DNA from: an uncultured Oscillospiraceae bacterium | GTDB lineage: Bacteria > Bacillota > Clostridia > Oscillospirales > Oscillospiraceae | Direction: 5' to 3' | Length of the DNA: 53,019 nucleotides | Assembly (NCBI GenBank): GCA_934574095.1 | Contig: CAKTMW010000007.1 | Span: 1-53,019, forward strand | Part shown: piece after piece, positions 17,100 through 24,197 of the stretch | Layout of the letters: the number at the start of each line of letters is the position of its first letter | Position numbering within the stretch: the first letter of the stretch is position 1 | Made by a program: the position numbers and the translations under genes | Notes under the pieces: generated by a model | Databases searched by the model: none | What the model saw: only the letters and a program-made list of their open reading frames with translations | What the model was told of the DNA's origin: nothing

Positions 17100-17472
17100 G
17101 CTCTTCCTCCATTTCCCGCAGGATTGCGTACAGCTTGTCGATCTCATCTTGAGACAGCGTCTGCTTCTTCACCAGCGAGCTGACCATCATACTGACGCTG
17201 CCCTGGTACACCCGCTCCAGCAGGTGCTCGGTCTCCCGCACGGCGGCATCCTCCCGCGCCACCAGGGGGCGGTATTGCTTTACGCCGTCCCGGTTCTCGG
17301 CGCTGACGGCGCCCTTGTCCTCCAGCCGCCGCAGCAGCGTCAGGGTGGTGCTGCGGCTCCAGCCGGTGGTTTTTCCCAGCGCGTCGATGATCTCCCGTCC
17401 CGTCCGCGGCGCGGACGTCCACAGGCACTCCATCACCTGCCACTCGGCCTCCGTCAATCCCATATGCGCCAT
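17092..17472 (-). CDS. blaI: BlaI/MecI/CopY family transcriptional repressor
   Basis: A 126-residue winged-helix repressor. 'LTEAEWQVMECLW' opens the domain and 'GREIIDALGKTTGWSRSTTLTLLRRLEDKGAV' forms the DNA-reading part, both typical of the family. The C-terminal helices (about 85-120) serve dimerisation. These proteins repress their own operon until the partner BlaR1 metalloprotease is activated. The ATG at 17470-17472 follows AGGAGGTGAG. The upstream promoter is covered by TACA/TGTA dyads of the type bound by BlaI. The gene leads a three-gene operon with the BlaR1-like receptor and the lipoprotein. No beta-lactamase gene is present, and the receptor's changed outer domain argues for another signal. 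Confidence 0.9.
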   Translation of the reverse strand: MAHMGLTEAEWQVMECLWTSAPRTGREIIDALGKTTGWSRSTTLTLLRRLEDKGAVSAENRDGVKQYRPLVAREDAAVRETEHLLERVYQGSVSMMVSSLVKKQTLSQDEIDKLYAILREMEEEHD

Positions 17473-17492
17473 GGGTCTCACCTCCTGTTGTC

Positions 17493-17536
17493 TACATCTG
17501 TAATCACAATGTAGCATATTGGTTTACATTTGTCAA
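17493..17536 (-). promoter_or_regulatory. BlaI-operon promoter with BlaI-type operators
   Basis: On the minus strand, TTGACA (17536-17531), a 17-base spacer and TACATT (17513-17508). A perfect TACA-TC-TGTA dyad (17493-17502) lies over the transcription start, and a TACATTTGTC half-match (17525-17534) overlaps the -35 box. CTACAT/ATGTAG (17492-17497 with 17509-17514) forms a wider inverted repeat. TACA/TGTA is the core recognised by BlaI and MecI. Confidence 0.78.
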
Positions 17537-17571
17537 CAAACGGATGAAATTTTTCCTGACGCAATGACCTC

Positions 17572-17661
17572 TGCGTAGGGGCGGGGCTCTGCCCCGTCCG
17601 CCGTTCAATGGAAAATTCCACCACAAACCGAAAGGGAGGGGTAGAACCCCTCCCCTACGCA
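17572..17661. repeat. Palindromic GC-rich intergenic element
   Basis: A 90-base element with perfect 10-base inverted ends, TGCGTAGGGG (17572-17581) and CCCCTACGCA (17652-17661). Inside are two smaller hairpins of G-runs against C-runs (GGGGCTCTGCCCC type and GGGAGGGG/CCCCTCCC). A related GTAGGGGCGGGG-TTCT-ACCCCGCCC block occurs at 25376-25399. It resembles a small dispersed palindromic element (REP or MITE-like) in a non-coding gap. No coding potential was recognised. Confidence 0.6.
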
Positions 17662-17687
17662 CAAACACCGTACCGTATGGACAACAA

Positions 17688-17717
17688 ATCCCCTCCGGTA
17701 CGTGTACCGGAGGGGAT
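17688..17717 (-). terminator. Terminator after the prolyl-tRNA deacylase gene
   Basis: ATCCCCTCCGGTAC (17688-17701) pairs perfectly with 17704-17717. In minus-strand sense it is followed by TTTGTTGT. It lies seven bases past the stop codon. Confidence 0.75.
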
Positions 17718-17723
17718 CGCATA

Positions 17724-18251
17724 TCACAAATCCACAATAACCGCCTCATGTCCCGTGGCGGGCAGGAACTTGTCCAGTACGTCGCGGGTCTTCATCCGCA
17801 GGGAGGAGGTATTCTTACAGGGATGGCAGCCGAACCACTCGTCCTCCGCCACAGCGCGGTCGATGGCCAGCGTGACCCGGTGGTCCGTGTCGTTCGTCAG
17901 CCCCAGAATGGACGCGGAACCGGCGTGGCAGCCCAGCAGCCCGATCAAATCCTCCTCGGTGGCGAAGCTCAGGCGGGAGGAGCCGATCAGCTTGGAGAAA
18001 TCCTTGGTGGAGAAGGGCTTGTCCGCCGGAAGGCACAGCAGATAGAAGGCGCTGCGGTTCCGGGGCGTCAGCAGCAGGTTCTTGCAGATGGAAACGTCCA
18101 GCGTCTCACTGATGGCGGCGCAGTCCTCCATGGTAAAGGCTGCCTCGTGATCCACGCGGGTAAAGGGAATATCCAGCCGGGCAAGACACTCGTACACCCG
18201 GTTTTCCACCTCGCTGCGGCGCTCCGCCGGAGCGCCGGTATAGACTTCCAT
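17724..18251 (-). CDS. proX: YbaK/ProX-type prolyl-tRNA deacylase
   Basis: A 175-residue single-domain protein of the prolyl-tRNA editing superfamily. Visible family features are 'YECLARLDIPFTRVDHEAAFTMEDC', 'KNLLLTPRN' (with the conserved Lys), 'FYLLCLPADKPFSTKDFSK', 'LGCHAGSASILGLTND' and 'WFGCHPCKNTSSLRMKT'. These match the ProX/PrdX subgroup, which hydrolyses Ala-tRNA(Pro) in trans in the cytoplasm. The ATG follows the murC stop codon by only three bases, and AAGGAG overlaps that stop, so the two genes form a coupled operon. A terminator follows directly. A functional link with cell-wall precursor synthesis is not evident; co-transcription may be incidental. Confidence 0.87.
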   Translation of the reverse strand: MEVYTGAPAERRSEVENRVYECLARLDIPFTRVDHEAAFTMEDCAAISETLDVSICKNLLLTPRNRSAFYLLCLPADKPFSTKDFSKLIGSSRLSFATEEDLIGLLGCHAGSASILGLTNDTDHRVTLAIDRAVAEDEWFGCHPCKNTSSLRMKTRDVLDKFLPATGHEAVIVDL

Positions 18252-18254
18252 GGC

Positions 18255-19640
18255 TTACTCCTTTCCCATCAGCATATCGCCCACGCGGTAGATGTCGCCC
18301 GCGCCCACCGTCAGCACCAGGTCGCCGGGCTGGGCCAGGTGACGCAGGGTCTGGGCCGTTTCCTTCAGGGTGGCGCAGTAGATGCTGCCGGGTATCCGGG
18401 CGCACAGGTCGCGGGAGGAGATTCCTACCTCGTTGGTCTCGCGGGCGGCGTAAATCTCCGCCAGCACCGCCACATCCACGGTGCGCAGCTCCTTGACGAA
18501 ATCGTCAAACAGGGCTTTGGTGCGGGTGTAGGTATGGGGCTGGAAGGCGCAGATCAGCCGCTTGTGGGGCAGGCTGCGGGCCATGTCCAGCAGGGCGTGA
18601 AGCTCGTCGGGATGGTGGGCGTAATCGTCGTAGACCTTGGCCCCGTTGTACTCGCCCTTGTACTGGAAGCGGCGCTCGGCCCCACCGAAGGAGGCCAGGC
18701 CCTCCTCCACCGCCTTGCCGTCCACGCCCAGCACATAGGCGGCGGCCGCCGCGGCCAGGGCGTTGGAGATGTTGTGTTTGCCGGGGACGTGGAGCGCCAC
18801 ATGGGCGTAGGGCTTGCCCTCCGCCACCACGTCGAAGCAGGGGAAGCCGTCGAAGAACGAGACGTTATCGGCGTACACGCTGGCGGAATGGTCCTTGACG
18901 CTGAACCAGTGTACCGGGCGGTCCAGGTCCGCCAGGGCGGTGCGGGCGCCCTCGTCGTCGCCGTTGGCAATGATGAAGCCGGTCTCCGGCGTCAGGCAGG
19001 CGAACTGGCGGAAGGAGCGCTCGATATCGCCCAGGTCCTTGAAAAAGTCCAGATGGTCCGCTGCCACGTTGAGGATCACCGCCACGGTGGGGAAGAAATT
19101 CAGGAAGGAGTTGCAGTATTCGCAGCTCTCCAGAATGATGGTGTCGCCCTTGCCCACCCGGTAGCCCTTGCCCAGCAGCGGCAGGGTACCGCCGATCATG
19201 ACGGTGGGGTCCTTCCGGGCGGCCATGAAGATATGGGTGGCCATGGAGGTGGTGGTGGTCTTGCCGTGGGTGCCGGACACGCACAGGGCGTTGCGGTACG
19301 CCTGCATGATGGCGCCCCAGCCCTGGGCCCGCTCATAGACGGGGATGCCGCGGGCGATGGCCCCGGCGATCTCCGGATTGCTGTCGTGGATGGCGGCGGT
19401 GCGGATCACCAGGTCGCAGTTTTGCAGATTCTCGGCGCTGTGGCCGATGGCGACGGGGATGCCCGCGCCGCGCAGGTGCTTGACGGTATCGCTGTCGGTC
19501 ATATCAGAGCCCTGAACGTTCAGGCCCATGCCCTTCAGCACCTCGGCCAGGGCGCACATGGACACGCCGCCGATGCCCGCCATATGCACACGGACGCCGG
19601 GACGCAGAAAATGCCGGATATTTTCAGTAGGATGCATCAT
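18255..19640 (-). CDS. murC: UDP-N-acetylmuramate--L-alanine ligase MurC
   Basis: A 461-residue cytoplasmic Mur ligase that adds L-alanine to UDP-MurNAc with ATP, the first peptide step of peptidoglycan synthesis. The N-terminal UDP-binding Rossmann domain shows 'VHMAGIGGVSMCALAEVL', the ATP loop is 'SGTHGKTTTTSM' (about 110-121), the central domain carries 'NVAADHLDFF', and the C-terminal domain shows 'DDYAHHPDELHALL' and 'AFQPHTYTRTKAL'. Length and order are normal for MurC. Two adjacent ATG codons (19638-19640 and 19635-19637) follow GGGAG; an upstream in-frame ATG at 19664 has no ribosome site. It is followed by the proX gene in one transcript. murD lies elsewhere in this window, so wall genes are not clustered. 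Confidence 0.94.
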   Translation of the reverse strand: MMHPTENIRHFLRPGVRVHMAGIGGVSMCALAEVLKGMGLNVQGSDMTDSDTVKHLRGAGIPVAIGHSAENLQNCDLVIRTAAIHDSNPEIAGAIARGIPVYERAQGWGAIMQAYRNALCVSGTHGKTTTTSMATHIFMAARKDPTVMIGGTLPLLGKGYRVGKGDTIILESCEYCNSFLNFFPTVAVILNVAADHLDFFKDLGDIERSFRQFACLTPETGFIIANGDDEGARTALADLDRPVHWFSVKDHSASVYADNVSFFDGFPCFDVVAEGKPYAHVALHVPGKHNISNALAAAAAAYVLGVDGKAVEEGLASFGGAERRFQYKGEYNGAKVYDDYAHHPDELHALLDMARSLPHKRLICAFQPHTYTRTKALFDDFVKELRTVDVAVLAEIYAARETNEVGISSRDLCARIPGSIYCATLKETAQTLRHLAQPGDLVLTVGAGDIYRVGDMLMGKE

Positions 19641-19697
19641 ACTACCGATCTCCCTGTTTCTCATATTTCAGCTGCACCTTATCAAAGAAATGCGCTG

Positions 19698-19727
19698 TTT
19701 ACAAAATAATATCTGATATATTATAAT
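19698..19727 (+). promoter_or_regulatory. Promoter of the YD-repeat lipoprotein gene
   Basis: TTTACA (19698-19703), 18-base spacer, TATAAT (19722-19727). The leader of about 75 bases has no recognised structure. The same 170-base gap must also contain the murC promoter on the minus strand, which I could not place with confidence. Confidence 0.5.
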
Positions 19728-19809
19728 ACCCATAGAAGGAAAGTGCAACCCGGTTTTTTTACGCGGTGCCTCTGCCGCAGTCGGCAGAGATACAGACAGG
19801 AGGAGCACC

Positions 19810-21777
19810 ATGAAGCATATCGGCAGATCGCTGCTGGCCCTGATGTTGGCGATTTTTTTGGCGGCAGGACTGTACGGCTGCGGCGGGACCAACGGCCCTG
19901 ATGGGCCCAAGCAGGAAAATCCCGGCGCAGAGGAGCCCGTCATCCCTCCGCAGGTTCCTGTACGAGTGTTTGCTGTCCGTCAGGCAGACGGCGCTATACT
20001 GACTGACTTGCGCTATACTTATGACCAATATGGCAACAAGACGGCGGAGATCAACTATCAGTTCGGCCTGCTGCCGAAAGGTTACTATACGTATGAATAT
20101 ACCTATGGCCCCGGCGGTATTCCCGTCAAGCGGACCACATATCTGCAAAGTCAAGACCTGTCACAGATGACGGCAGTGGAGACCTTTGATACCGATGGCC
20201 GCCTGACTGGACGGCAGGAGTACAACAACGACGGCAAACGCACGTTTGAATACGCCTATGATGAGCGGGGCAACGAGACGCTGTATCTCTCCTGCGATGA
20301 GACGGGGCGGATGGTCAGCAAGCTGGAGACCGCCTATGACAAGAACGGCCAGCGCGTCAGCGAGCGGTATACCGAGAGCGACGGCAGCGTCACCTATCGG
20401 GAGTATCAGGGCGAACTTTGTTCCCGTCGGGTCGAGACGGACGCCAACGGCAGCGAGATCATATATACATATGCGATCCAGCATGACACCCGCGGTAATC
20501 TGCTGACGTACAGCGCTGTTAGCGATAAGACGGGAGCGTTGAATTTCCGCCGGGACTATCAGAACACCTACGACAGCAAGGGGTGTCTGACCGGTGTAGA
20601 GGTTACCGATCAGAACGGCGTGTGTCTGGAAAAGACCTATTACCGCTATGACCGGGAGGGACGTCTCATCCAGACGGACAGCAGCGAATTTGCCGAGAAC
20701 CACGAATCCCGCCAGGTCTGGGATACGCTGTATGCTGAAAGCGGCATTCTATTGCAGCGGGATCATTTTGAGCAGTGGACTACCGATGGCGTGACAGAGG
20801 AAGCCTCCTCCTGCTATCTGTATGATCAGCAGGGGCTATTAACAGACTTCACCTACCGCAAAAATGGAAGCAGTCTGCATTTTATCATCGGACGGATCAG
20901 CGGGCAGCCGGTGGTGCTGGAAAAAGTCTGCGATGGGCCATTGCTTTTTTCGGACTTTGACCTGGTCTTTACCGGGGAGAATGATTTTACAATGGACGGC
21001 ACACCATATACAGCGGGTGATGCTGCTTTTTCCGGTAGCGGCAGCTATACCCGTATATATACCTACAAGGAGGACGGCCGCCTGAGTGCTATTGAGGAGA
21101 CCGCGCCGGACGGCATTGTCACCAAGCAGTGGACCTATACCTATCAGCGGCCCCACAACGCACCGGAACAAACGGTGGCAGCGATCCCCTATAACGGCGG
21201 CGCATCCTCTATTTCCATTTACAGCGATAATAATACGCTGCTGTCTACCGCTTCCTTTGTCCGTAATGATGCGGGCTTGTACGACCAGATGACCACATGG
21301 GAGGGGTCCTTCCACTTTGTCTATGGCCTGGATGAGGACGGACTGACCACCGGCGTCCGGTATGACGCCAATGGTAAAGCCAGGGGCAGTATGACCTATG
21401 ACAGCCATGGCAACATGATACGGGAAATGCTCTATGGCGATCCCCATGCCATTGAACTGGCATATACCTACGACGCCGTGGGCAAGCAGATCACCTCCTA
21501 CCCCTGGAGCAGCAGCGCCACGGCCTACTGCGCCTATACCTATGACGAAACGGGCTGCTGTACAAGCATGATGTTATATGATGGCGAGGAGCTGCTGCCG
21601 GAGCAGCTGCTGCCGGAGCAGCTGCTGCCGGAGCAGCTGCTGCCGGAGCAGCTGCTGGAGCGGTATACTTATTCTTATGACAGGGAAGGCCGTATCAAAC
21701 GGATGGAATGCCGGAATATCCGCGGGTCGATGGAAGGCTATATCCTATATCAGTACGGTGAATCAGAAACGCCGTGA
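19810..21777 (+). CDS. YD-repeat-like surface lipoprotein with LLPEQ minisatellite
   Basis: A 655-residue protein with a lipoprotein signal (MKHIGRSLLALMLAIFLAAG, box 'LYGC'). The mature part is a long series of beta-strand units of the YD/RHS type, such as 'YTYDQYGNKTAEI', 'YAYDERGNETLYL', 'YRYDREGRLIQTD', 'YDSHGNMIREMLYG' and 'YSYDREGRIKRME'. YD repeats usually build closed shells around toxins or bind carbohydrate. Here there is no toxin tip and no long RHS core, so a wall- or glycan-binding role is only a guess. Near the C-terminus a 15-base unit is repeated five times and adds LLPEQ repeats between two YD units. The ATG follows AGGAGCACC. The stop lies 17 bases before the CCA-enzyme start. 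Confidence 0.72.
   Translation: MKHIGRSLLALMLAIFLAAGLYGCGGTNGPDGPKQENPGAEEPVIPPQVPVRVFAVRQADGAILTDLRYTYDQYGNKTAEINYQFGLLPKGYYTYEYTYGPGGIPVKRTTYLQSQDLSQMTAVETFDTDGRLTGRQEYNNDGKRTFEYAYDERGNETLYLSCDETGRMVSKLETAYDKNGQRVSERYTESDGSVTYREYQGELCSRRVETDANGSEIIYTYAIQHDTRGNLLTYSAVSDKTGALNFRRDYQNTYDSKGCLTGVEVTDQNGVCLEKTYYRYDREGRLIQTDSSEFAENHESRQVWDTLYAESGILLQRDHFEQWTTDGVTEEASSCYLYDQQGLLTDFTYRKNGSSLHFIIGRISGQPVVLEKVCDGPLLFSDFDLVFTGENDFTMDGTPYTAGDAAFSGSGSYTRIYTYKEDGRLSAIEETAPDGIVTKQWTYTYQRPHNAPEQTVAAIPYNGGASSISIYSDNNTLLSTASFVRNDAGLYDQMTTWEGSFHFVYGLDEDGLTTGVRYDANGKARGSMTYDSHGNMIREMLYGDPHAIELAYTYDAVGKQITSYPWSSSATAYCAYTYDETGCCTSMMLYDGEELLPEQLLPEQLLPEQLLPEQLLERYTYSYDREGRIKRMECRNIRGSMEGYILYQYGESETP
21586..21660 (+). 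repeat. Five tandem 15-base repeats inside the lipoprotein gene
   Basis: Units of GAGCAGCTGCTGCCG: the first copy has GAG in place of CAG, three copies are perfect, and the last ends GAG in place of CCG. The unit length is a multiple of three, so gain or loss of copies keeps the frame and changes the number of LLPEQ units. Confidence 0.95.
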
Positions 21778-21794
21778 GAGGGGGAGGTGAGACC

Positions 21795-23168
21795 GTGCTC
21801 CCACAGGAGGTACAGGCCGTTCTGCGTACACTGGAGCAGGCCGGACACGAGGCATATGCCGTGGGCGGCTGCGTCCGGGATATTCTGATGGGCAAAGCGC
21901 CCCACGACTGGGACGTGACCACCTCCGCCCTGCCGGAGGAGACCATGGCCCTCTTTGACCATTTCGCCATCCCCACCGGCCTGCGGCACGGCACGGTAAC
22001 GGTCCGCAGCGGCGGCGTCTCCTGCGAGGTCACCACCTTCCGCACCGACGGGGACTACCCCGACCACCGGCATCCCGCCGCCGTCACCTTTACCCGCAGC
22101 CTGCGGGAAGACCTTCAGCGCCGGGACCTGACGGTGAACGCCATGGCCATGGACGTCAGGGGCGCGCTTTACGACTTTTTCGGCGGACGTGAGGACATTC
22201 GCCGCCGGGTGCTGCGGTGCGTGGGCGCCCCGGAACGCCGCTTCCGCGAGGACGCCCTGCGCATCCTGCGGACGCTGCGGTTTTCCGCCACGCTGGGCTT
22301 CGCCATTGAACCGGAGACCCACCGGGCGCTGCGGGTTCAGTGCGGCGACCTGCGGTACATTGCGGCGGAGCGTGTCCGGGAGGAGCTGACCAAGCTGCTG
22401 TGCGGACAGGAGGCGGGACGGGTGCTGGAGGAGGACCCGCAGGTGCTGGGGGTGGTGCTGCCGGAGATATTGCCCTGCGTGGGTTTTGACCAGCACAACC
22501 GCCACCACTGCTACGACGTGTGGGGTCATACGGCCCACGCGGTAGCTGCCGCTCCGCCCGATCCGGTGCTGCGGTGGGCCATGCTGCTGCACGATCTGGG
22601 CAAGCCCCGGTGCTTCACGCTGGATGAGCAGGGCGTGGGCCACTTCCACGGCCACCACCGCCCCAGCGCGGAGATGGCTGAGGATATCTGCCGCCGCCTG
22701 CGGTTCGACAGGGCCGCTGCCCAGCGCATCTGCCTGCTGGTACGGTATCACGACCGGCCCATCCCCCTGACGGAGCGGGCCATCCGCCGCGCCATGAATC
22801 AGCTGGGCGTGGAGGGCCTGCGGCAGCTGTGCGCCGTGAAGCGGGCGGACAATCTGGCCCAGCATCCGGACTACCGCGGCCGCCAGCGGGAGATCGACCG
22901 GGGCGAGGCCATCATGGAGCAGCTGCTCCAAAAGGACGCCTGCTTCAGCCTGAAGCAGCTGGCGGTGAACGGACGGGACATGATGGCCTTGGGCCTGAAA
23001 GGCCCCGCCATCGGTCAGGCGCTGCAAGCGCTGCTGGACGCCGTCATAGACGGCGCGGCGGAAAACGACCGGGATGCCCTGTTGGCGCTGGCCGGGGCGT
23101 ATGAGAAAGCCGGCGCCTGGCCGCTTTCGCTTGAATCGGCAGAGCTGCCGGTTTCGGCAGAGCCGTAA
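21795..23168 (+). CDS. cca: CCA tRNA nucleotidyltransferase (HD-domain type)
   Basis: A 457-residue enzyme that adds or repairs the 3'-terminal CCA of tRNAs in the cytoplasm. The head domain shows 'AYAVGGCVRDILMGKAPHDWDV', with the metal-binding DxD as 'DWD', then 'RRDLTVNAMAMD' and the 'EDALRILRTLRFSATLGF' neck motif. A C-terminal HD-type region follows, with 'VWGHTAHAV' and 'LRWAMLLHDLGKP'. I chose GTG 21795-21797 because GGGGAGGTGA stands just before it. The upstream GTG at 21774 overlaps the lipoprotein stop and has no site. The close spacing to the lipoprotein gene suggests co-transcription. A separate promoter precedes the next gene, rsmA. Confidence 0.92.
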   Translation: MLPQEVQAVLRTLEQAGHEAYAVGGCVRDILMGKAPHDWDVTTSALPEETMALFDHFAIPTGLRHGTVTVRSGGVSCEVTTFRTDGDYPDHRHPAAVTFTRSLREDLQRRDLTVNAMAMDVRGALYDFFGGREDIRRRVLRCVGAPERRFREDALRILRTLRFSATLGFAIEPETHRALRVQCGDLRYIAAERVREELTKLLCGQEAGRVLEEDPQVLGVVLPEILPCVGFDQHNRHHCYDVWGHTAHAVAAAPPDPVLRWAMLLHDLGKPRCFTLDEQGVGHFHGHHRPSAEMAEDICRRLRFDRAAAQRICLLVRYHDRPIPLTERAIRRAMNQLGVEGLRQLCAVKRADNLAQHPDYRGRQREIDRGEAIMEQLLQKDACFSLKQLAVNGRDMMALGLKGPAIGQALQALLDAVIDGAAENDRDALLALAGAYEKAGAWPLSLESAELPVSAEP

Positions 23169-23190
23169 GGCGCTTTGCCTGCCCGCTCTT

Positions 23191-23219
23191 GTCAACCCCC
23201 GCGTTTTCTGTTATAGTAG
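23191..23219 (+). promoter_or_regulatory. Promoter of rsmA
   Basis: TTGTCA (23191-23196), 17-base spacer, TATAGT (23214-23219), about 20 bases before the AAGGAG ribosome binding site. Confidence 0.65.
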
Positions 23220-23246
23220 ACCCACCAACCATAAGGAGAAACAACA

Positions 23247-24110
23247 ATGGATCTTTGCGATCGCCGGGAGATACAGGCGCTTTTGGAGCGCCACGGCTTT
23301 CATTTTTCCAAGGCCATGGGCCAGAACTTTCTCATCGAGGGCTGGGTGCCCCGCGATATCGCCGATGCCAGCGGCGCGGACGAGCGCACCGGCGTGCTGG
23401 AGATCGGCCCCGGCATCGGCCCGCTGACGGCTCAGCTGGTGCGCCGCGCCGCCCAAGTGGCGTCGGTGGAGCTGGACGCCCGTCTCTACCCCGTGCTGCG
23501 GGAGACCATGGCGGGCGCGGACAACTTCACGCTCATTGAAGGCGACGCCATGAAGCTGGATTTTGCGCAGGTGGTACAGGAGCATTTCGCCGGGCTGCGG
23601 CCCATCCTCTGCGCCAACCTGCCCTATAACATCACCACCCCCATCCTGACCAAATGCGTGGAAAGCCGCTGCTTCGACAGTCTCACCGTCCTGATCCAGA
23701 AGGAGGTGGCGGAGCGCATCTGTGCCAGAGCCGGAACGGCGGAGTACGGCGCGTTCACCGTGCTGATGCAGTACTACACCGCGCCGGAGCTGCTGTTCAC
23801 CGTCCCGCCCATCTGCTTCCTGCCCGCCCCCAAGGTGACCTCCGCCGTGATCCACTGTCCCATGCGGAAGACCCCGCCGGTGGACGTGGTGTCCGAAGCC
23901 GCCCTGTGGCGGACGGTGAAGGCCGCCTTCGCCCTGCGGCGCAAGACGCTGGTGAACTCCCTGCAAACCGGCTATCAGCTGCCCAAGGAGCAGCTGACGG
24001 AGATCGTCGCCGCCTGCGGTCTGGAGCCCTCCGTCCGTGGCGAACGCCTGACGCTGGAGGACTTCGCCCGCCTCACCAACGCCCTCCACGCCGCGGAACA
24101 GGCAAAATAA
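23247..24110 (+). CDS. rsmA: 16S rRNA dimethyladenosine transferase RsmA (KsgA)
   Basis: A 287-residue SAM-dependent methyltransferase that dimethylates two adjacent adenines near the 3' end of 16S rRNA during small-subunit assembly. It shows 'FSKAMGQNFLIE' at the N-terminus, the SAM loop 'VLEIGPGIGPLTAQL', 'VELDARLYPVL', 'IEGDAMKLDF' and the catalytic 'CANLPYNITTPIL' (the NLPY motif). The C-terminal lobe has 'FLPAPKVTSAVI' and 'AFALRRKTLVNSL'. Length and layout are standard. AAGGAGAAAC precedes the ATG. It lies downstream of the cca gene, so two RNA-maturation genes are adjacent, though it has its own promoter. Confidence 0.95.
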   Translation: MDLCDRREIQALLERHGFHFSKAMGQNFLIEGWVPRDIADASGADERTGVLEIGPGIGPLTAQLVRRAAQVASVELDARLYPVLRETMAGADNFTLIEGDAMKLDFAQVVQEHFAGLRPILCANLPYNITTPILTKCVESRCFDSLTVLIQKEVAERICARAGTAEYGAFTVLMQYYTAPELLFTVPPICFLPAPKVTSAVIHCPMRKTPPVDVVSEAALWRTVKAAFALRRKTLVNSLQTGYQLPKEQLTEIVAACGLEPSVRGERLTLEDFARLTNALHAAEQAK

Positions 24111-24155
24111 GCCATCGTTCACAAAACTTTCACGCAATATGAACGGAAACTATGG

Positions 24156-24161
24156 TATACT
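24156..24161 (+). promoter_or_regulatory. Extended -10 promoter of the AI-2E family gene
   Basis: TATACT at 24156-24161 is preceded by TGG (extended -10), with no good -35 box. The transcript would start near 24168, about 30 bases before the proposed CTG start and 16 before a short ATG ORF (24184-24207, MSDDFWN) that overlaps that start. Confidence 0.5.
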
Positions 24162-24197
24162 GGAAGCTACATTCTACGACGAAATGAGTGACGACTT

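Noticed and set aside
21586..21660. CRISPR-like array.
   Set aside because: The repeats are contiguous 15-base units without spacers and lie in frame inside a gene.
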